A stretch of DNA of 64,000 bases from assembly GCF_028209395.1 (NCBI RefSeq), contig NZ_JAQLDQ010000001.1, positions 62,001-126,000 on the forward strand, read 5' to 3'. The stretch is from Collinsella aerofaciens (GTDB taxonomy: Bacteria; Actinomycetota; Coriobacteriia; Coriobacteriales; Coriobacteriaceae). The notes under the pieces are model-generated. The model was not told the origin of the DNA. It saw only the letters and a program-made list of their open reading frames with translations, and ran no database searches. Shown piece after piece: positions 33,879-42,835 of the stretch (its first letter is position 1; each line of letters begins with the position of its first letter). A program made the position numbers and the translations under genes.

Positions 33879-33922
33879 ATATGCTCCCTTCGACGGCGCA
33901 AAGTTTAGCACTCAAAGGGTAT

Positions 33923-33956
33923 GTTTCCGAACACTAAGACAGAATTGTTCGGAAAC
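33923..33956 (-). promoter_or_regulatory. Dyad upstream of larB, candidate TetR-type operator
   Basis: GTTTCCGAACA and TGTTCGGAAAC, perfect 11-base arms with a 12-base spacer, about 45 bases upstream of the larB start. No T tract follows on either strand, so an operator is likelier than a terminator. The operon's own TetR-type product is the obvious candidate ligand. Confidence 0.55.
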
Positions 33957-33992
33957 TATAGGACAGACTGATTCAATTGCTAGACGGATTGG

Positions 33993-34628
33993 CTAGTCGC
34001 GCAGGATGATGTCCATAGCGAGCATCAGATTGCGCTCGTCGATGGCAAACGGGGCGGCCTCGCGCGTCTTGGGCTTGGCACAAAACGCGATGCCCGTGCC
34101 CGCGGCCTGAATCATGGGGATGTCGTTGGCACCGTCGCCGATCGCGACGGTGTGGGCCATATCGACGCCGCACTCAACTGCCCAGTCCAGCAGCTGGATG
34201 AGCTTGGACTCCTTGGTCACAATGTCGGCAGCCAACTTACCGGTGAGCTTGCCGTCCACGACCTCCAGACGATTGGCCAGGCAAAAGTCGATGGCCGCGG
34301 CGGCCACGATCTTATCGGCGACTTCGTGAAAGCCGCCACTCACGACGCCGACCTTCCAACCCTTGCTGTGTGCCGAGCGCACAAGCTCCAACGCGCCGGG
34401 GGTAAATGTCACGCGCTCAAAGGTGCGCTCGAACACGCTCTCGTCCAGGCCGGCGAGCAGCCCCACGCGCTCCTCGAGCGCCTGCTTAAAGTCAAGCTCG
34501 CCGCGCATGGCGCGTTCGGTGATCTGTGCCACCTGCTCGCCCACGCCGGCCTCTTCGCCCAACAGGTCGATGACCTCCTGGTTGATGAGCGTGGAGTCGA
34601 TATCCATAACGATGAGGCGTGCAGTCAT
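33993..34628 (-). CDS. serB: Phosphoserine phosphatase
   Basis: HAD-family phosphatase completing serine synthesis, 211 aa. Motif I DIDSTL (nucleophile Asp9, acid Asp11), motif II VSGG, motif III Lys before the DGANDIPM motif IV. The EVIDLLGEEAG cap region is SerB-like. ATG 34628 follows GAAAGG; the longer frame upstream has no ribosome site. Divergent from aspS. Confidence 0.93.
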   Translation of the reverse strand: MTARLIVMDIDSTLINQEVIDLLGEEAGVGEQVAQITERAMRGELDFKQALEERVGLLAGLDESVFERTFERVTFTPGALELVRSAHSKGWKVGVVSGGFHEVADKIVAAAAIDFCLANRLEVVDGKLTGKLAADIVTKESKLIQLLDWAVECGVDMAHTVAIGDGANDIPMIQAAGTGIAFCAKPKTREAAPFAIDERNLMLAMDIILRD

Positions 34629-34812
34629 GGCGGGCCTTTCCGAGTGCTGTTTTATTGGGGCATATTGTCGCACGTGACGAGCGCGGGCGGGTGTCACGGC
34701 GCGTCAATTGTTTCGTCTCCGTCAAGTCTTTGGGCAGGAGCCACTTTTTCGCGGCACATCGACGCGAGTGCGATAAGATAGAACGCCATGTCTGGCTGCG
34801 CGGTTTACGCAG

Positions 34813-34866
34813 GCTGGGCAAATCTGTACGACGCCGCCCGGAACGACACGGGGCGGCACAGATCCA
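34813..34866 (+). promoter_or_regulatory. Leader hairpin of aspS
   Basis: ATCTGT/ACAGAT (34822-34827 with 34858-34863) encloses GCCGCCC/GGGCGGC (34833-34839 with 34851-34857). It ends just before the AAGGAGG Shine-Dalgarno. No T-box sequence is present. Confidence 0.5.
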
Positions 34867-34884
34867 TAAAGGAGGATCACTGGT

Positions 34885-36672
34885 ATGAGCCAGACCCGTC
34901 CCATCGATGAGCATTCCATGCACACCCGTACCTGCGGCGAGCTTCGCTTCGAGAACGTGGGCGAAGAGGTCACCCTCACCGGTTGGGTGAGCCGTCGCCG
35001 CGACCACGGCGGCCTTATCTTCTGCGACCTTCGCGACCGTGAGGGCATCACGCAGCTTACCTTCGACCCCGAGCACTCCGACGGCGACGCCTTTAAGATC
35101 GCCGAGACCATGCGTCCCGAGTGGCCCATCAAGATTCACGGCGTCGTGCGCGCCCGTGGCGAGGAGACCACCAACACCAAGCTCGCCACCGGCGAGATCG
35201 AGGTCCTGACCGACCACGCCGAGGTGCTCAATACGTCCGTCACCCCGCCGTTCCAGATCGAGGACGGCATCGAGACCAGCGAGGACACCCGTCTGCGCTA
35301 TCGCTATCTGGACCTCCGTCGTCCCGAGATGATGGCCAACCTCAAGCTGCGCTCCGACTTTACCTTTGCCATTCGCGAGGCGCTGCACAACCGTGAGTTC
35401 ATGGAGGTCGAGACGCCCTCCCTGTTCAAGTCCACGCCCGAGGGCGCCCGCGACTTCATCGTCCCCAGCCGCATCCAGCCGGGCAACTTCTACGCCCTGC
35501 CGCAGTCCCCGCAGCTCCTGAAGCAGCTGCTTATGGTCGGTGGCGTCGAGCGCTACTATCAGGTTGCCAAGTGCTTCCGCGACGAGGACTTGCGTGCCGA
35601 CCGTCAGCCCGAGTTCACCCAGGTCGATATCGAGATGTCCTTCGTGGACCAGAACGACGTTATGAGCGCGCTCGAAGAGGTTCTTGCCGATGCCTTCGGC
35701 CGCATGGGTGTCGAGATGCCCACGCCGCTGCGTCGCATGAACTACTGGGAGGCCATGGACACCTATGGCTCCGACAAGCCCGATACCCGCTATGGCATGC
35801 ACTTGGTCGACCTGACCGACATCTTCGCCAACTCCAAGTTCAAGGTCTTTGCGACTGCCGCGAACGAGGAGGGCTCTGTCGTCAAGGCCATCAACGCCAA
35901 GGGCGCCGGTGCCTGGGCTCGCGCCAAGATCGATAAGCTTGCCGGCGTGGCTTCCACGTTTGGCGCCAAGGGCCTGGCCTGGATCGCATTCCGCGAGGAC
36001 GGCTCCATCAACAGCCCCATCGTCAAGTTCTTCTCGGACGAGGAGATGGCCGCCCTGCGCGAGCGCATGGACGTCGAGCCCGGCGACCTTGTGATGTTCG
36101 CCGCCGGCCCGCGCCTGCTCTCCGACGAGATCCTGGGCGGCATGCGTTCCCACATGGCTAACGCGCTCGAGATCAAGCGCGAGGGCCACGACTTCCTGTG
36201 GGTCGTCAACTTCCCGCTGTTCCACTGGGACGAGGACCGCAAGGCTTACGCTGCCGAGCACCAGCCCTTCACCCTGCCGACCGAGACCGACATCGCCAAG
36301 ATCGAGGCCAATCCGTTGGCAGCCGGTTCTTGCACCTACGACTTTGTCATGGACGGCTTTGAGGCCGGTGGCGGCGGTATGCGTATCCACAACGCCGAGA
36401 TGCAGATGTCCATGCTCAAGCTCCTGGGCTTTACCGAGGAGCGCGCCGAGTCTCAGTTTGGCTTCCTCATGGAGGCGCTCAAGTTTGGTGCGCCCCCGAT
36501 GGGCGGTTTCGCTCTGGGCCTGGACCGCGTGTGCATGCTGCTCACCGGTTCCGACTCCATCCGCGACGTCATGGCGTTCCCCAAGACGGCCAGCGGCTCC
36601 GACCTCATGTCGGGCGCCCCGAGTGCCGTTAGCGGCGCCCAGCTCAAGGACGTCAGCCTGCGCCTGATGTAG
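34885..36672 (+). CDS. aspS: Aspartyl-tRNA synthetase
   Basis: Bacterial-type class II AspRS, 595 aa. N-terminal OB-fold anticodon domain, then QSPQLLKQLLM and FRDEDLRADRQPEFTQVDIEMSF (motif 2), the GAD insertion domain (about residues 290-420), and the motif 3 region GGFALGLDRVCMLL. Whether it discriminates Asp from Asn (AspRS versus Asp/AsnRS) cannot be read with certainty. Strong AGGAGG and ATG 34885. A terminator follows. Confidence 0.97.
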   Translation: MSQTRPIDEHSMHTRTCGELRFENVGEEVTLTGWVSRRRDHGGLIFCDLRDREGITQLTFDPEHSDGDAFKIAETMRPEWPIKIHGVVRARGEETTNTKLATGEIEVLTDHAEVLNTSVTPPFQIEDGIETSEDTRLRYRYLDLRRPEMMANLKLRSDFTFAIREALHNREFMEVETPSLFKSTPEGARDFIVPSRIQPGNFYALPQSPQLLKQLLMVGGVERYYQVAKCFRDEDLRADRQPEFTQVDIEMSFVDQNDVMSALEEVLADAFGRMGVEMPTPLRRMNYWEAMDTYGSDKPDTRYGMHLVDLTDIFANSKFKVFATAANEEGSVVKAINAKGAGAWARAKIDKLAGVASTFGAKGLAWIAFREDGSINSPIVKFFSDEEMAALRERMDVEPGDLVMFAAGPRLLSDEILGGMRSHMANALEIKREGHDFLWVVNFPLFHWDEDRKAYAAEHQPFTLPTETDIAKIEANPLAAGSCTYDFVMDGFEAGGGGMRIHNAEMQMSMLKLLGFTEERAESQFGFLMEALKFGAPPMGGFALGLDRVCMLLTGSDSIRDVMAFPKTASGSDLMSGAPSAVSGAQLKDVSLRLM

Positions 36673-36696
36673 GCAAGCGGCTACATATTACCTGTA

Positions 36697-36730
36697 ACGA
36701 GGGAGGGACGCGTGCCTTCCCTCGTTTTTT
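36697..36730 (+). terminator. Terminator of aspS
   Basis: AACGAGGGAGG pairs with CCTTCCCTCGTT, then six Ts. Confidence 0.9.
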
Positions 36731-36815
36731 GTGGGACGGGGGTGCGCCGGTAACGTACAATAACTACCACGTGGCTGGGTTTGCCGGCCGAATGTGCGAT
36801 GTCGCGGGAGGGGAC

Positions 36816-37064
36816 ATGGTCGAGTTTACAAAGACGATTAAAGATCCGTTGGGATTGCATGCCCGCCCGGTCGCGCTGCTCTACGACATCATTGCCAAGC
36901 ATCGTAGCGACGTGTCGGTCAGCATCGGCGACCGCCATACCGACGGCCGTGACGTGATGGGCCTCATGGCACTCTACGGCGAATGTGGCGAGGACATCGT
37001 CTTTCGCGTTTCGGGCGTAGACGAGGCCTCGTGCGTCACATCGATCAGAAACCTATCGCTCTAA
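36816..37064 (+). CDS. HPr-family phosphocarrier with Asp at the regulatory Ser46 site
   Basis: 82 aa, the standard HPr length. His15 in GLHARP, the site phosphorylated by enzyme I, is intact. At position 46, where HPr of Gram-positive bacteria has the HPr-kinase serine (usually in a KSI-type context), this protein reads GRDVMGLMAL with Asp46. ATG 36816 has GGAGGGG upstream. It stands alone without enzyme I. It may be the PTS carrier of the organism or a specialised paralogue insensitive to HPr kinase. Confidence 0.9.
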   Translation: MVEFTKTIKDPLGLHARPVALLYDIIAKHRSDVSVSIGDRHTDGRDVMGLMALYGECGEDIVFRVSGVDEASCVTSIRNLSL

Positions 37065-37072
37065 GCGCAACA

Positions 37073-37103
37073 ATGTGACAAAGGGACAGTCCCTTTGTCA
37101 CAT
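37073..37103 (+). repeat. Palindromic hairpin behind the HPr gene
   Basis: ATGTGACAAAGGGA and TCCCTTTGTCACAT, 14 perfect pairs with a CAG loop. It shares the AAGGGACAG core with the repeats at 47756, 62375 and 63081. No T tract. Confidence 0.75.
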
Positions 37104-37152
37104 CTGTTTCATATGGGAAACTTTTTCGAAAACTGAATAGGAACCCTTTCCA

Positions 37153-37206
37153 AAAAGTTAACCACGTGCTAGTTTACTATAGCGAACATAGACGTGGTTA
37201 ACTTTT
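37153..37206 (+). promoter_or_regulatory. Large dyad in the feo promoter region
   Basis: AAAAGTTAACCACGT (37153-37167) and its exact complement ACGTGGTTAACTTTT (37192-37206) flank 24 bases containing TACTAT, a plausible -10. Placed 44 bases before feoA, it is a candidate iron-responsive operator. Confidence 0.6.
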
Positions 37207-37249
37207 GCTGCGTCGATGTTGAGGACGAACCGACGTTAGGAGCTCACTC

Positions 37250-37492
37250 ATGTCTTGCGGACCGCAGATGCCGGCTATGCCGCTTTCGATGGTAAAAGCG
37301 GGCGAAACCGTGCGCGTGTCTCGCGTAAAGGGTAATGAGGACATGAAGCACCATCTTAAGGACCTCGGCTTTGTCGAGGGCAACGAGATCCACGTGGTGA
37401 GCTCGAGTGGCGCCAATATCATCGTCACCGTGCTGGGCGCACGCTTTGGCATCGATTCCAAGGTCGCCATGCACATCATGACCGTCGGTTAG
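37250..37492 (+). CDS. feoA: FeoA-family protein 1
   Basis: 80-aa SH3-like protein that assists the FeoB ferrous iron transporter at the inner membrane face. HHLKDLGFVEGNEIHVVS and the final GARFGIDSKVAMHIMTV are typical. An N-terminal extension of about 13 residues with one Cys (MSCGPQMPAMPLS) precedes the domain. TAGGAGC Shine-Dalgarno. First gene of feoA-feoA-feoB. Confidence 0.93.
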   Translation: MSCGPQMPAMPLSMVKAGETVRVSRVKGNEDMKHHLKDLGFVEGNEIHVVSSSGANIIVTVLGARFGIDSKVAMHIMTVG

Positions 37493-37531
37493 TTCGCAAC
37501 ATTCCGCAAAAACTGAAAGGGGGACAAGTAC

Positions 37532-37753
37532 ATGAAGACGTTGGGTGACGTTAAGGTGGGCGAGAGCTCCACCATCGTCAAGCTTCACGGTGAGGGCGCG
37601 CTGCGCCGCCACCTTATGGACCTGGGGCTCATCAAGGGCACTTCGTTCAAGGTCGTAAAGGTTGCGCCGCTCGGAGATCCGGTCGAGATCAACGTGCGCG
37701 GCTACGAGCTTTCTATCCGCAAGGAGGAGGCGGCCGTCGTCGAGGTCCAGTAA
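37532..37753 (+). CDS. feoA: FeoA-family protein 2
   Basis: 73 aa, with LRRHLMDLGLIKGTSFKVVKVAPLGDPVEINVRGYELSIRK, the classical FeoA core. AAAGGGGG Shine-Dalgarno, 39 bases after the first feoA. Two FeoA proteins before one FeoB occur in several anaerobes; the two copies here differ clearly, so they probably have separate roles. Confidence 0.94.
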   Translation: MKTLGDVKVGESSTIVKLHGEGALRRHLMDLGLIKGTSFKVVKVAPLGDPVEINVRGYELSIRKEEAAVVEVQ

Positions 37754-37781
37754 GGGCTTGCGGCGTATATTTCTGCAGGTA

Positions 37782-37801
37782 AAGTTAGGTTTTTCTAACT
37801 T
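37782..37801 (+). promoter_or_regulatory. Short dyad upstream of feoB, candidate metal-regulator site
   Basis: AAGTTAG, six-base spacer, CTAACTT. It resembles half sites of DtxR/IdeR-type iron regulators (TTAGGTTA-like). It lies in the 123-base gap between feoA2 and feoB. Confidence 0.5.
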
Positions 37802-37876
37802 AATGCAGCAACTTTAAAGCACATTATCCAGCCTACGCGGAGAAAGCAGCGCAGGCACACAAGGAAGAAGGATTGA

Positions 37877-40204
37877 ATGGCGGATTCTCAGATCCATGTC
37901 GCGCTGGCGGGTAACCCCAACTGCGGCAAGACCACGCTTTTCAACCTGATCACCGGCGCCAACGGCTACGTTGGCAACTGGCCCGGCGTCACGGTTGAGA
38001 AAAAGGAAGCCAAGCTCCTGAGTGACAAGAACGTCACGATTACGGACCTCCCCGGCATCTACTCGCTTTCCCCCTACAGCCCCGAGGAGCAGTGCTCGCG
38101 CGACTACCTCATGAGCGGCGAGCCCGATGTCGTCGTCCAGGTGGTCGATGCCACCAACCTCGAGCGCAACCTGTACCTGGCGCTTCAGGTTATCGAGACC
38201 GGCCTGCCCGTGGTCGTCGCCCTCAACATGGCCGACTTGGTCGAGAAGAACGGCGATAAGATCGACACGGACAAGCTCTCCAAGAAGCTCGGCTGCCCGG
38301 TCATGATGATCTCGGCTCTTAAGAACAAGGGCATCACGGAGCTGTTCGAGCAGGTCAAGAAGTCCGCTGCTTCCAAGGGCCAGGTGCCGGAGCACAAGTT
38401 CGATTCCTCCATCGAGGACGTTCTGGACCACATCGAGAACAATCTGCCGGCGAGCGTTCCCGCCAACAAGCGTCGCTACTACGCCGTCAAGCTGTTCGAG
38501 CGCGACGCGGACGCCTGCAAGCTCATCAACCTCACTAAGGAGAAGGCCGCTCGCGTCGAGCAGCTGGTCGCCCAGTGCGAGCAGGATTGCGACGACGACG
38601 CCGAGTCCATCATCACCGGCGAGCGCTACGGCGTGATCGCCCACATCATCGACGAGTGCCTCACCAAGGCTCCGGCAAAGATGAGCACCTCCGAGAAGAT
38701 CGACCGTGTGGTTACCAACCGTATCCTGGGTCTGCCGATCTTTGTGGTCATCATGTTCTGCGTGTACTACATCGCCGTTTCCACCCTGGGTGGCACGGTG
38801 ACCGACTTCACCAACGACCAGCTCTTCGGTACCGACGGCTGGTATGTGCTCGGCCAGGGCCGCGATGCCTACGACGCAGCTGTCGAGGCCGCTGGCGACG
38901 ACGCCGATTCGGTTGACCCGGCGGAGTATGGCCCGTATGTTCCGGGTATTACCACCATGGTCCACGACGCGCTTGTGGCGGGTGGTACCGAGGACGGTGG
39001 CCTGGTCGATTCGCTCGTCTGTGACGGTATCGTCGGCGGCCTGGGCGCTATCTTCGGCTTTGTGCCGCAGATGTTCCTGCTGTTCGTGATGTTGTCCTTC
39101 CTGGAGGACTGCGGCTACATGGCCCGCGTCGCCTTCATCATGGACCGCGTGTTCCGTCGCTTTGGCCTGTCCGGTAAGTCCTTCATTCCTATGCTCGTGT
39201 CTTCGGGCTGCGGCGTCCCCGGCGTCATGGCTACCAAGACCATCGAGAACGAGAAGGACCGCCGCATGACGGTCATGACCACCACATTTATTCCCTGTGG
39301 CGCTAAGCTGCCGATCATCGCCCTGCTCATGGGTTCCATCATCGGCGATTCTTCCACCACCGCCGCGTGGATCAGCCCGCTCTTCTACTTCCTGGGTGTC
39401 TTTGCCGTCATTGCTTCGGGCCTCATGCTCAAGAAGACCAAGCTCTTCGCCGGTCGCCCGACGCCGTTCGTTATGGAGCTCCCCGCTTACCACTTCCCGG
39501 CGATCCGCTCTTGGGCGCTGCACGTGTGGGAGCGCTGCTGGGCCTTTATCAAGAAGGCCGGTACGGTCATCTTCGCGTCCACTGTCGTGGTTTGGTTCCT
39601 GTCCAACTTTGGTAGCTACAACGGTTCCTTTGGCTTCCTGCCTGCGATGGACGGCATCCCCGAGGAGTTCATGGACTACTCCGTGCTTGCCATGCTGGGC
39701 AACCTGGTCGCCTGGATCTTCGCCCCGCTCGGCTTTAGCACCTGGCAGGCAACCGCGCTGACCGTCTCGGGCCTTGTGGCTAAGGAGAACGTCGTCGCAA
39801 CCGCCGGTTCGCTGCTGTCCGTCGCCGACGCCGGCGAGACTGACCCGAGCCTGTGGACCGCGTTCGCCGGCATGTTCCCGACCATGGGCGCTTGCGTTGC
39901 CTTTGGCGCTTTCAATCTGCTGTGCGCTCCGTGCTTTGCCGCCATAGGTACTATTCGCAACCAGATGGATTCCGGCAAGTGGACTGCGATTGCCATCGGC
40001 TACGAGTGCGCCTTCGCTTGGGTAATCGGCCTGTTCATCAACCAGTTCTACAACCTGCTTGTCCTTGGACAGTTTGGTATCTGGACGATTGTGGCCATCA
40101 TGCTGCTGGTTGCGATGCTCTTCCAGATCTTCCGTCCCATGCCCAAGCATGCATGGACCGACGAGGACGAGACCAACGCTGCCTCCGCCGCAGTTTCCGC
40201 TTAA
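37877..40204 (+). CDS. feoB: Ferrous iron transport protein B
   Basis: Inner-membrane Fe(II) transporter with a cytosolic G domain, 775 aa. G1 GNPNCGKTT (12-20), G3 DLPGIYSL and G4 NMAD are intact, followed by the helical GDI-like region and the Gate-type membrane bundles (GCGVPGVMATKTIEN). A polar stretch of about 75 residues (DGWYVLGQGRDAYD ... TTMVHDAL, about residues 318-375) after the first membrane helix lengthens the first external loop. Followed by a Cys-rich Feo accessory gene. Confidence 0.97.
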   Translation: MADSQIHVALAGNPNCGKTTLFNLITGANGYVGNWPGVTVEKKEAKLLSDKNVTITDLPGIYSLSPYSPEEQCSRDYLMSGEPDVVVQVVDATNLERNLYLALQVIETGLPVVVALNMADLVEKNGDKIDTDKLSKKLGCPVMMISALKNKGITELFEQVKKSAASKGQVPEHKFDSSIEDVLDHIENNLPASVPANKRRYYAVKLFERDADACKLINLTKEKAARVEQLVAQCEQDCDDDAESIITGERYGVIAHIIDECLTKAPAKMSTSEKIDRVVTNRILGLPIFVVIMFCVYYIAVSTLGGTVTDFTNDQLFGTDGWYVLGQGRDAYDAAVEAAGDDADSVDPAEYGPYVPGITTMVHDALVAGGTEDGGLVDSLVCDGIVGGLGAIFGFVPQMFLLFVMLSFLEDCGYMARVAFIMDRVFRRFGLSGKSFIPMLVSSGCGVPGVMATKTIENEKDRRMTVMTTTFIPCGAKLPIIALLMGSIIGDSSTTAAWISPLFYFLGVFAVIASGLMLKKTKLFAGRPTPFVMELPAYHFPAIRSWALHVWERCWAFIKKAGTVIFASTVVVWFLSNFGSYNGSFGFLPAMDGIPEEFMDYSVLAMLGNLVAWIFAPLGFSTWQATALTVSGLVAKENVVATAGSLLSVADAGETDPSLWTAFAGMFPTMGACVAFGAFNLLCAPCFAAIGTIRNQMDSGKWTAIAIGYECAFAWVIGLFINQFYNLLVLGQFGIWTIVAIMLLVAMLFQIFRPMPKHAWTDEDETNAASAAVSA

Positions 40205-40233
40205 GTCCGAATAAGGATTAACCCCTTTCCACG

Positions 40234-40266
40234 AGCCCGGGTGTCCCAGCGACACTCGGGCTTTTT
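40234..40266 (+). terminator. Terminator of feoAAB
   Basis: AGCCCGGGTGTC, short loop, GACACTCGGGCT with one wobble, five Ts. Confidence 0.88.
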
Positions 40267-40379
40267 GGTGGGGGAGATGTGACGTTTCCGCAGATAAAAC
40301 CGAGCAAAATAAACCTGTTCCTTTTTGCTAGGTGGAGAATGGGGTAAAGTAAGTGATGGCTAACTAGAGGAGGCTTGCT

Positions 40380-40580
40380 ATGGCACCTATCGATATTGTT
40401 GTACTGGCTGTTATCGGTATTGCGTTTATCGCCGTGTGCGTGCGCATCTACCGTAAGGGCACCTGCGCCGACTGCGCTCAGGGTGGCGTTTGCACGGGGC
40501 ATTGCTCCAACAAAAAGACGTGCGCCGCACTTAAGGGCGTGGACAAAATCGCCGAAGACTTGGGCCGCGGTATTCATTAG
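40380..40580 (+). CDS. FeoB-associated Cys-rich membrane protein
   Basis: 66 aa. One N-terminal membrane helix (IDIVVLAVIGIAFIAVCVRIY) followed by a cysteine cluster (CADCAQGGVCTGHC, then C) that probably binds metal or an Fe-S cluster. This small family is regularly found next to feoB. GAGGAGG Shine-Dalgarno. It lies beyond the feoB terminator, so it may have its own promoter or be reached by read-through. Confidence 0.88.
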   Translation: MAPIDIVVLAVIGIAFIAVCVRIYRKGTCADCAQGGVCTGHCSNKKTCAALKGVDKIAEDLGRGIH

Positions 40581-40682
40581 CCGACCGGCGTTTGGGTATG
40601 TTTGGCCGCGGATACGGCGGTTGCTGATACGATAGATACGTTAGCAACTGCCGCCGAGCGGCTCAAACGAAAGGAACCCTGT

Positions 40683-42632
40683 ATGGAGTCCTCCGCCTAT
40701 CCGATGCTCTTTAGCCCGATCAAGGTCGGTACGACCGAGGTCAAGAACCGCGTCTTTATGCCGCCGGTATCTACCAACCTGGCCGATCACGGATATGTGA
40801 CCGACGATTTGGTCGATCATTACCGTGCCCGCGCCAAGGGCGGTGTGGGCCTGATCATCACCGAAGTCGTGACGGTCGAGCCCACCTATACCTATCTGCC
40901 GGGTGACATGTGCTGCTACGACGACACGTTTATTCCTGGCTGGGAAAAGCTCGCCGCGGCCGTCCACGAGTACGGTTGCAAAATCATGCCGCAGCTCTTC
41001 CACCCCGCCTACATGGCCTTTAACATTCCGGGCACGCCGCGCCTGATCGCTCCGTCCTTTGTGGGCCCGTCCTATGCCCGCGAGGCACCGCGCCCCATCA
41101 CGGTCGACGAGATTCACGAGCTCACGCATCAGTTTGGCGACGCTGCCGTGCGTATGCAGAAGGCTGGCGTCGATGGCGTTGAAGTCCATGCGGCACACGC
41201 CCACGGCATGCTCGGCGGCTTTTTGACTCCGCTCTACAACAAGCGTACCGACGAGTATGGTGGCTCGCTCGACGCCCGTATGCGCTTCTTGCTCGAGGTC
41301 ATCGCCGAGATTCGTGAGCGCTGCGGCAAGGACTTTATCATCGACGTCCGCATTTCGGGCGATGAGTACACCGATGGCGGCCTGACCCTCAACGACATGA
41401 TCTACGTCTCGCGTCGCCTGGAGAAGGCCGGCGTCGACATGATTCATGTGTCGGGTGGTACCACCATCAAGCGCGGCTCCGCAATTCCCGCCGCCGGTAC
41501 CCAGCAGGCCTCGCATGCCGCCTGCTCGCGCGAGATCAAAAAGCACGTCAACATTCCCGTCGCCACCGTCGGTCGCATTAACGAGGCCTGGATCGCCGAG
41601 GAGCTGATCGAGGACGGCGCTGCCGACATCTGCATGATGGGCCGCGCCAATCTGTGCGATGCCGAGTTCTGCAATAAGGCCGCTGCCGGCAACGCCGACG
41701 ATATCCGCCCCTGCATTGGCTGCCTGCGCTGCCTGAACGGCATCATGTTCGGCAAGCGCATCTCCTGCACCGTCAACCCCGATGTTGAGCGCGACGAGGC
41801 CGGTTACGAGCCTGCCGCCGAGGCCAAGAACGTACTGGTTGTGGGCGCTGGTCCTGCGGGCATGGAGGCGGCGTTCATTGCCGCCAAGCGCGGCCATAAC
41901 GTGGTGCTCGTGGATAAGCAGGACGAACCGGGCGGCGAGATGCGCATCGCAGCCGTTCCGCCGGCAAAGCAGGAACTCACCCGCGTGATCAAATACCAGT
42001 ATCGCCGTCTTGCTGAGGCGGGCGTGAAGTGCGTCTTTGGCACCGAGCTTACTGCCGAGGACATTCAGCGCGACTATGCCGGCTACGAGGTCGTCCTGGC
42101 TTATGGCGCCGAGCCCATCGCCCCGGCCTTCATGCAGGGCTTTAAGCAAGTTATGACGGCTGACGACCTGCTGGGCGGCAAGGCTTTCCCGGGCAAGAAG
42201 ATCGTCATCGTGGGCGGCGGCACCGTCGGCTGCGAGACGGCCGATTACCTGGCCCCGTTGGTCAACGACCTGTCGCCGGCCAATCGCGACGTCACCGTCA
42301 TCGAGATGACCAAGACGCTCGCCGCTAACGAGGGCGGCGCCGGTCGCGCGGTGCTCATCACGCGCATGCTCTCCAAGGGCGTTCACGTGCTAACCGAGGC
42401 CAAGGTGACCGAGATCACCGAGGACACCATCTCGTACGAAAAGGATGGCCAGATCCACACCATCGCCGATGCCGATACGCTGGTGCTTGCCATGGGCTAT
42501 CGTCCCAATACCAAGCTTGCCGACGACCTTGCCGCTGCCGGCGTTGCCATCCACGTGCTGGGCGATGCCAACAAGTGCGGCAACATCCGCGACGCTATCG
42601 GCGATGGCTACAAGGTTGCCTGCGAACTCTAG
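40683..42632 (+). CDS. OYE-family flavin/Fe-S oxidoreductase (2,4-dienoyl-CoA reductase / BaiCD-like)
   Basis: 649 aa. Residues 1-350 form an FMN-binding TIM barrel with the catalytic region HAAHAHGMLGGFLTP and NKRTDEYGGS. A Fe-S motif follows (CIGCLRC, 11 residues, C). Residues about 380-649 form the FAD/NAD(P)H part (VVGAGPAGMEA, IVGGGTVGCETADYL). Relatives reduce enoyl-CoA, bile acids, flavonoids and other unsaturated compounds; substrate not predictable. The second and third cluster cysteines are two residues apart rather than the usual three. GAAAGGA before ATG 40683. A GntR regulator follows. Confidence 0.9.
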   Translation: MESSAYPMLFSPIKVGTTEVKNRVFMPPVSTNLADHGYVTDDLVDHYRARAKGGVGLIITEVVTVEPTYTYLPGDMCCYDDTFIPGWEKLAAAVHEYGCKIMPQLFHPAYMAFNIPGTPRLIAPSFVGPSYAREAPRPITVDEIHELTHQFGDAAVRMQKAGVDGVEVHAAHAHGMLGGFLTPLYNKRTDEYGGSLDARMRFLLEVIAEIRERCGKDFIIDVRISGDEYTDGGLTLNDMIYVSRRLEKAGVDMIHVSGGTTIKRGSAIPAAGTQQASHAACSREIKKHVNIPVATVGRINEAWIAEELIEDGAADICMMGRANLCDAEFCNKAAAGNADDIRPCIGCLRCLNGIMFGKRISCTVNPDVERDEAGYEPAAEAKNVLVVGAGPAGMEAAFIAAKRGHNVVLVDKQDEPGGEMRIAAVPPAKQELTRVIKYQYRRLAEAGVKCVFGTELTAEDIQRDYAGYEVVLAYGAEPIAPAFMQGFKQVMTADDLLGGKAFPGKKIVIVGGGTVGCETADYLAPLVNDLSPANRDVTVIEMTKTLAANEGGAGRAVLITRMLSKGVHVLTEAKVTEITEDTISYEKDGQIHTIADADTLVLAMGYRPNTKLADDLAAAGVAIHVLGDANKCGNIRDAIGDGYKVACEL

Positions 42633-42686
42633 TCAACCCCTTGGTGCATGAAGAGGGGCGTCTCTGCGCCATCCGATAGCAAAACA

Positions 42687-42752
42687 GCGGTGGTGTCCCG
42701 GGTTTCGGGATGCCGCCGCTTGCTCTTGCGGTGCTGGCGACGTGAGCACCGC
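42687..42752 (+). repeat. Two adjacent hairpins after the OYE gene
   Basis: AGCGGTGGTGTCCCG pairs, with wobbles, with CGGGATGCCGCCGCT (42687-42721), and CGGTGCT with AGCACCG (42730-42752). The first probably terminates the reductase transcript, although the T tract is poor. Confidence 0.55.
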
Positions 42753-42835
42753 CTCTTTCACCGCAATTGAGGGGATGGGGGATGCGATAGTATTACGTGG
42801 TATTCGACAAACCGTGAGCTTCATCCGAGGGCTTT

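Noticed and set aside
34780..34884. T-box riboswitch before aspS
   Set aside because: A leader hairpin exists, but the conserved T-box sequence and an antiterminator are absent.
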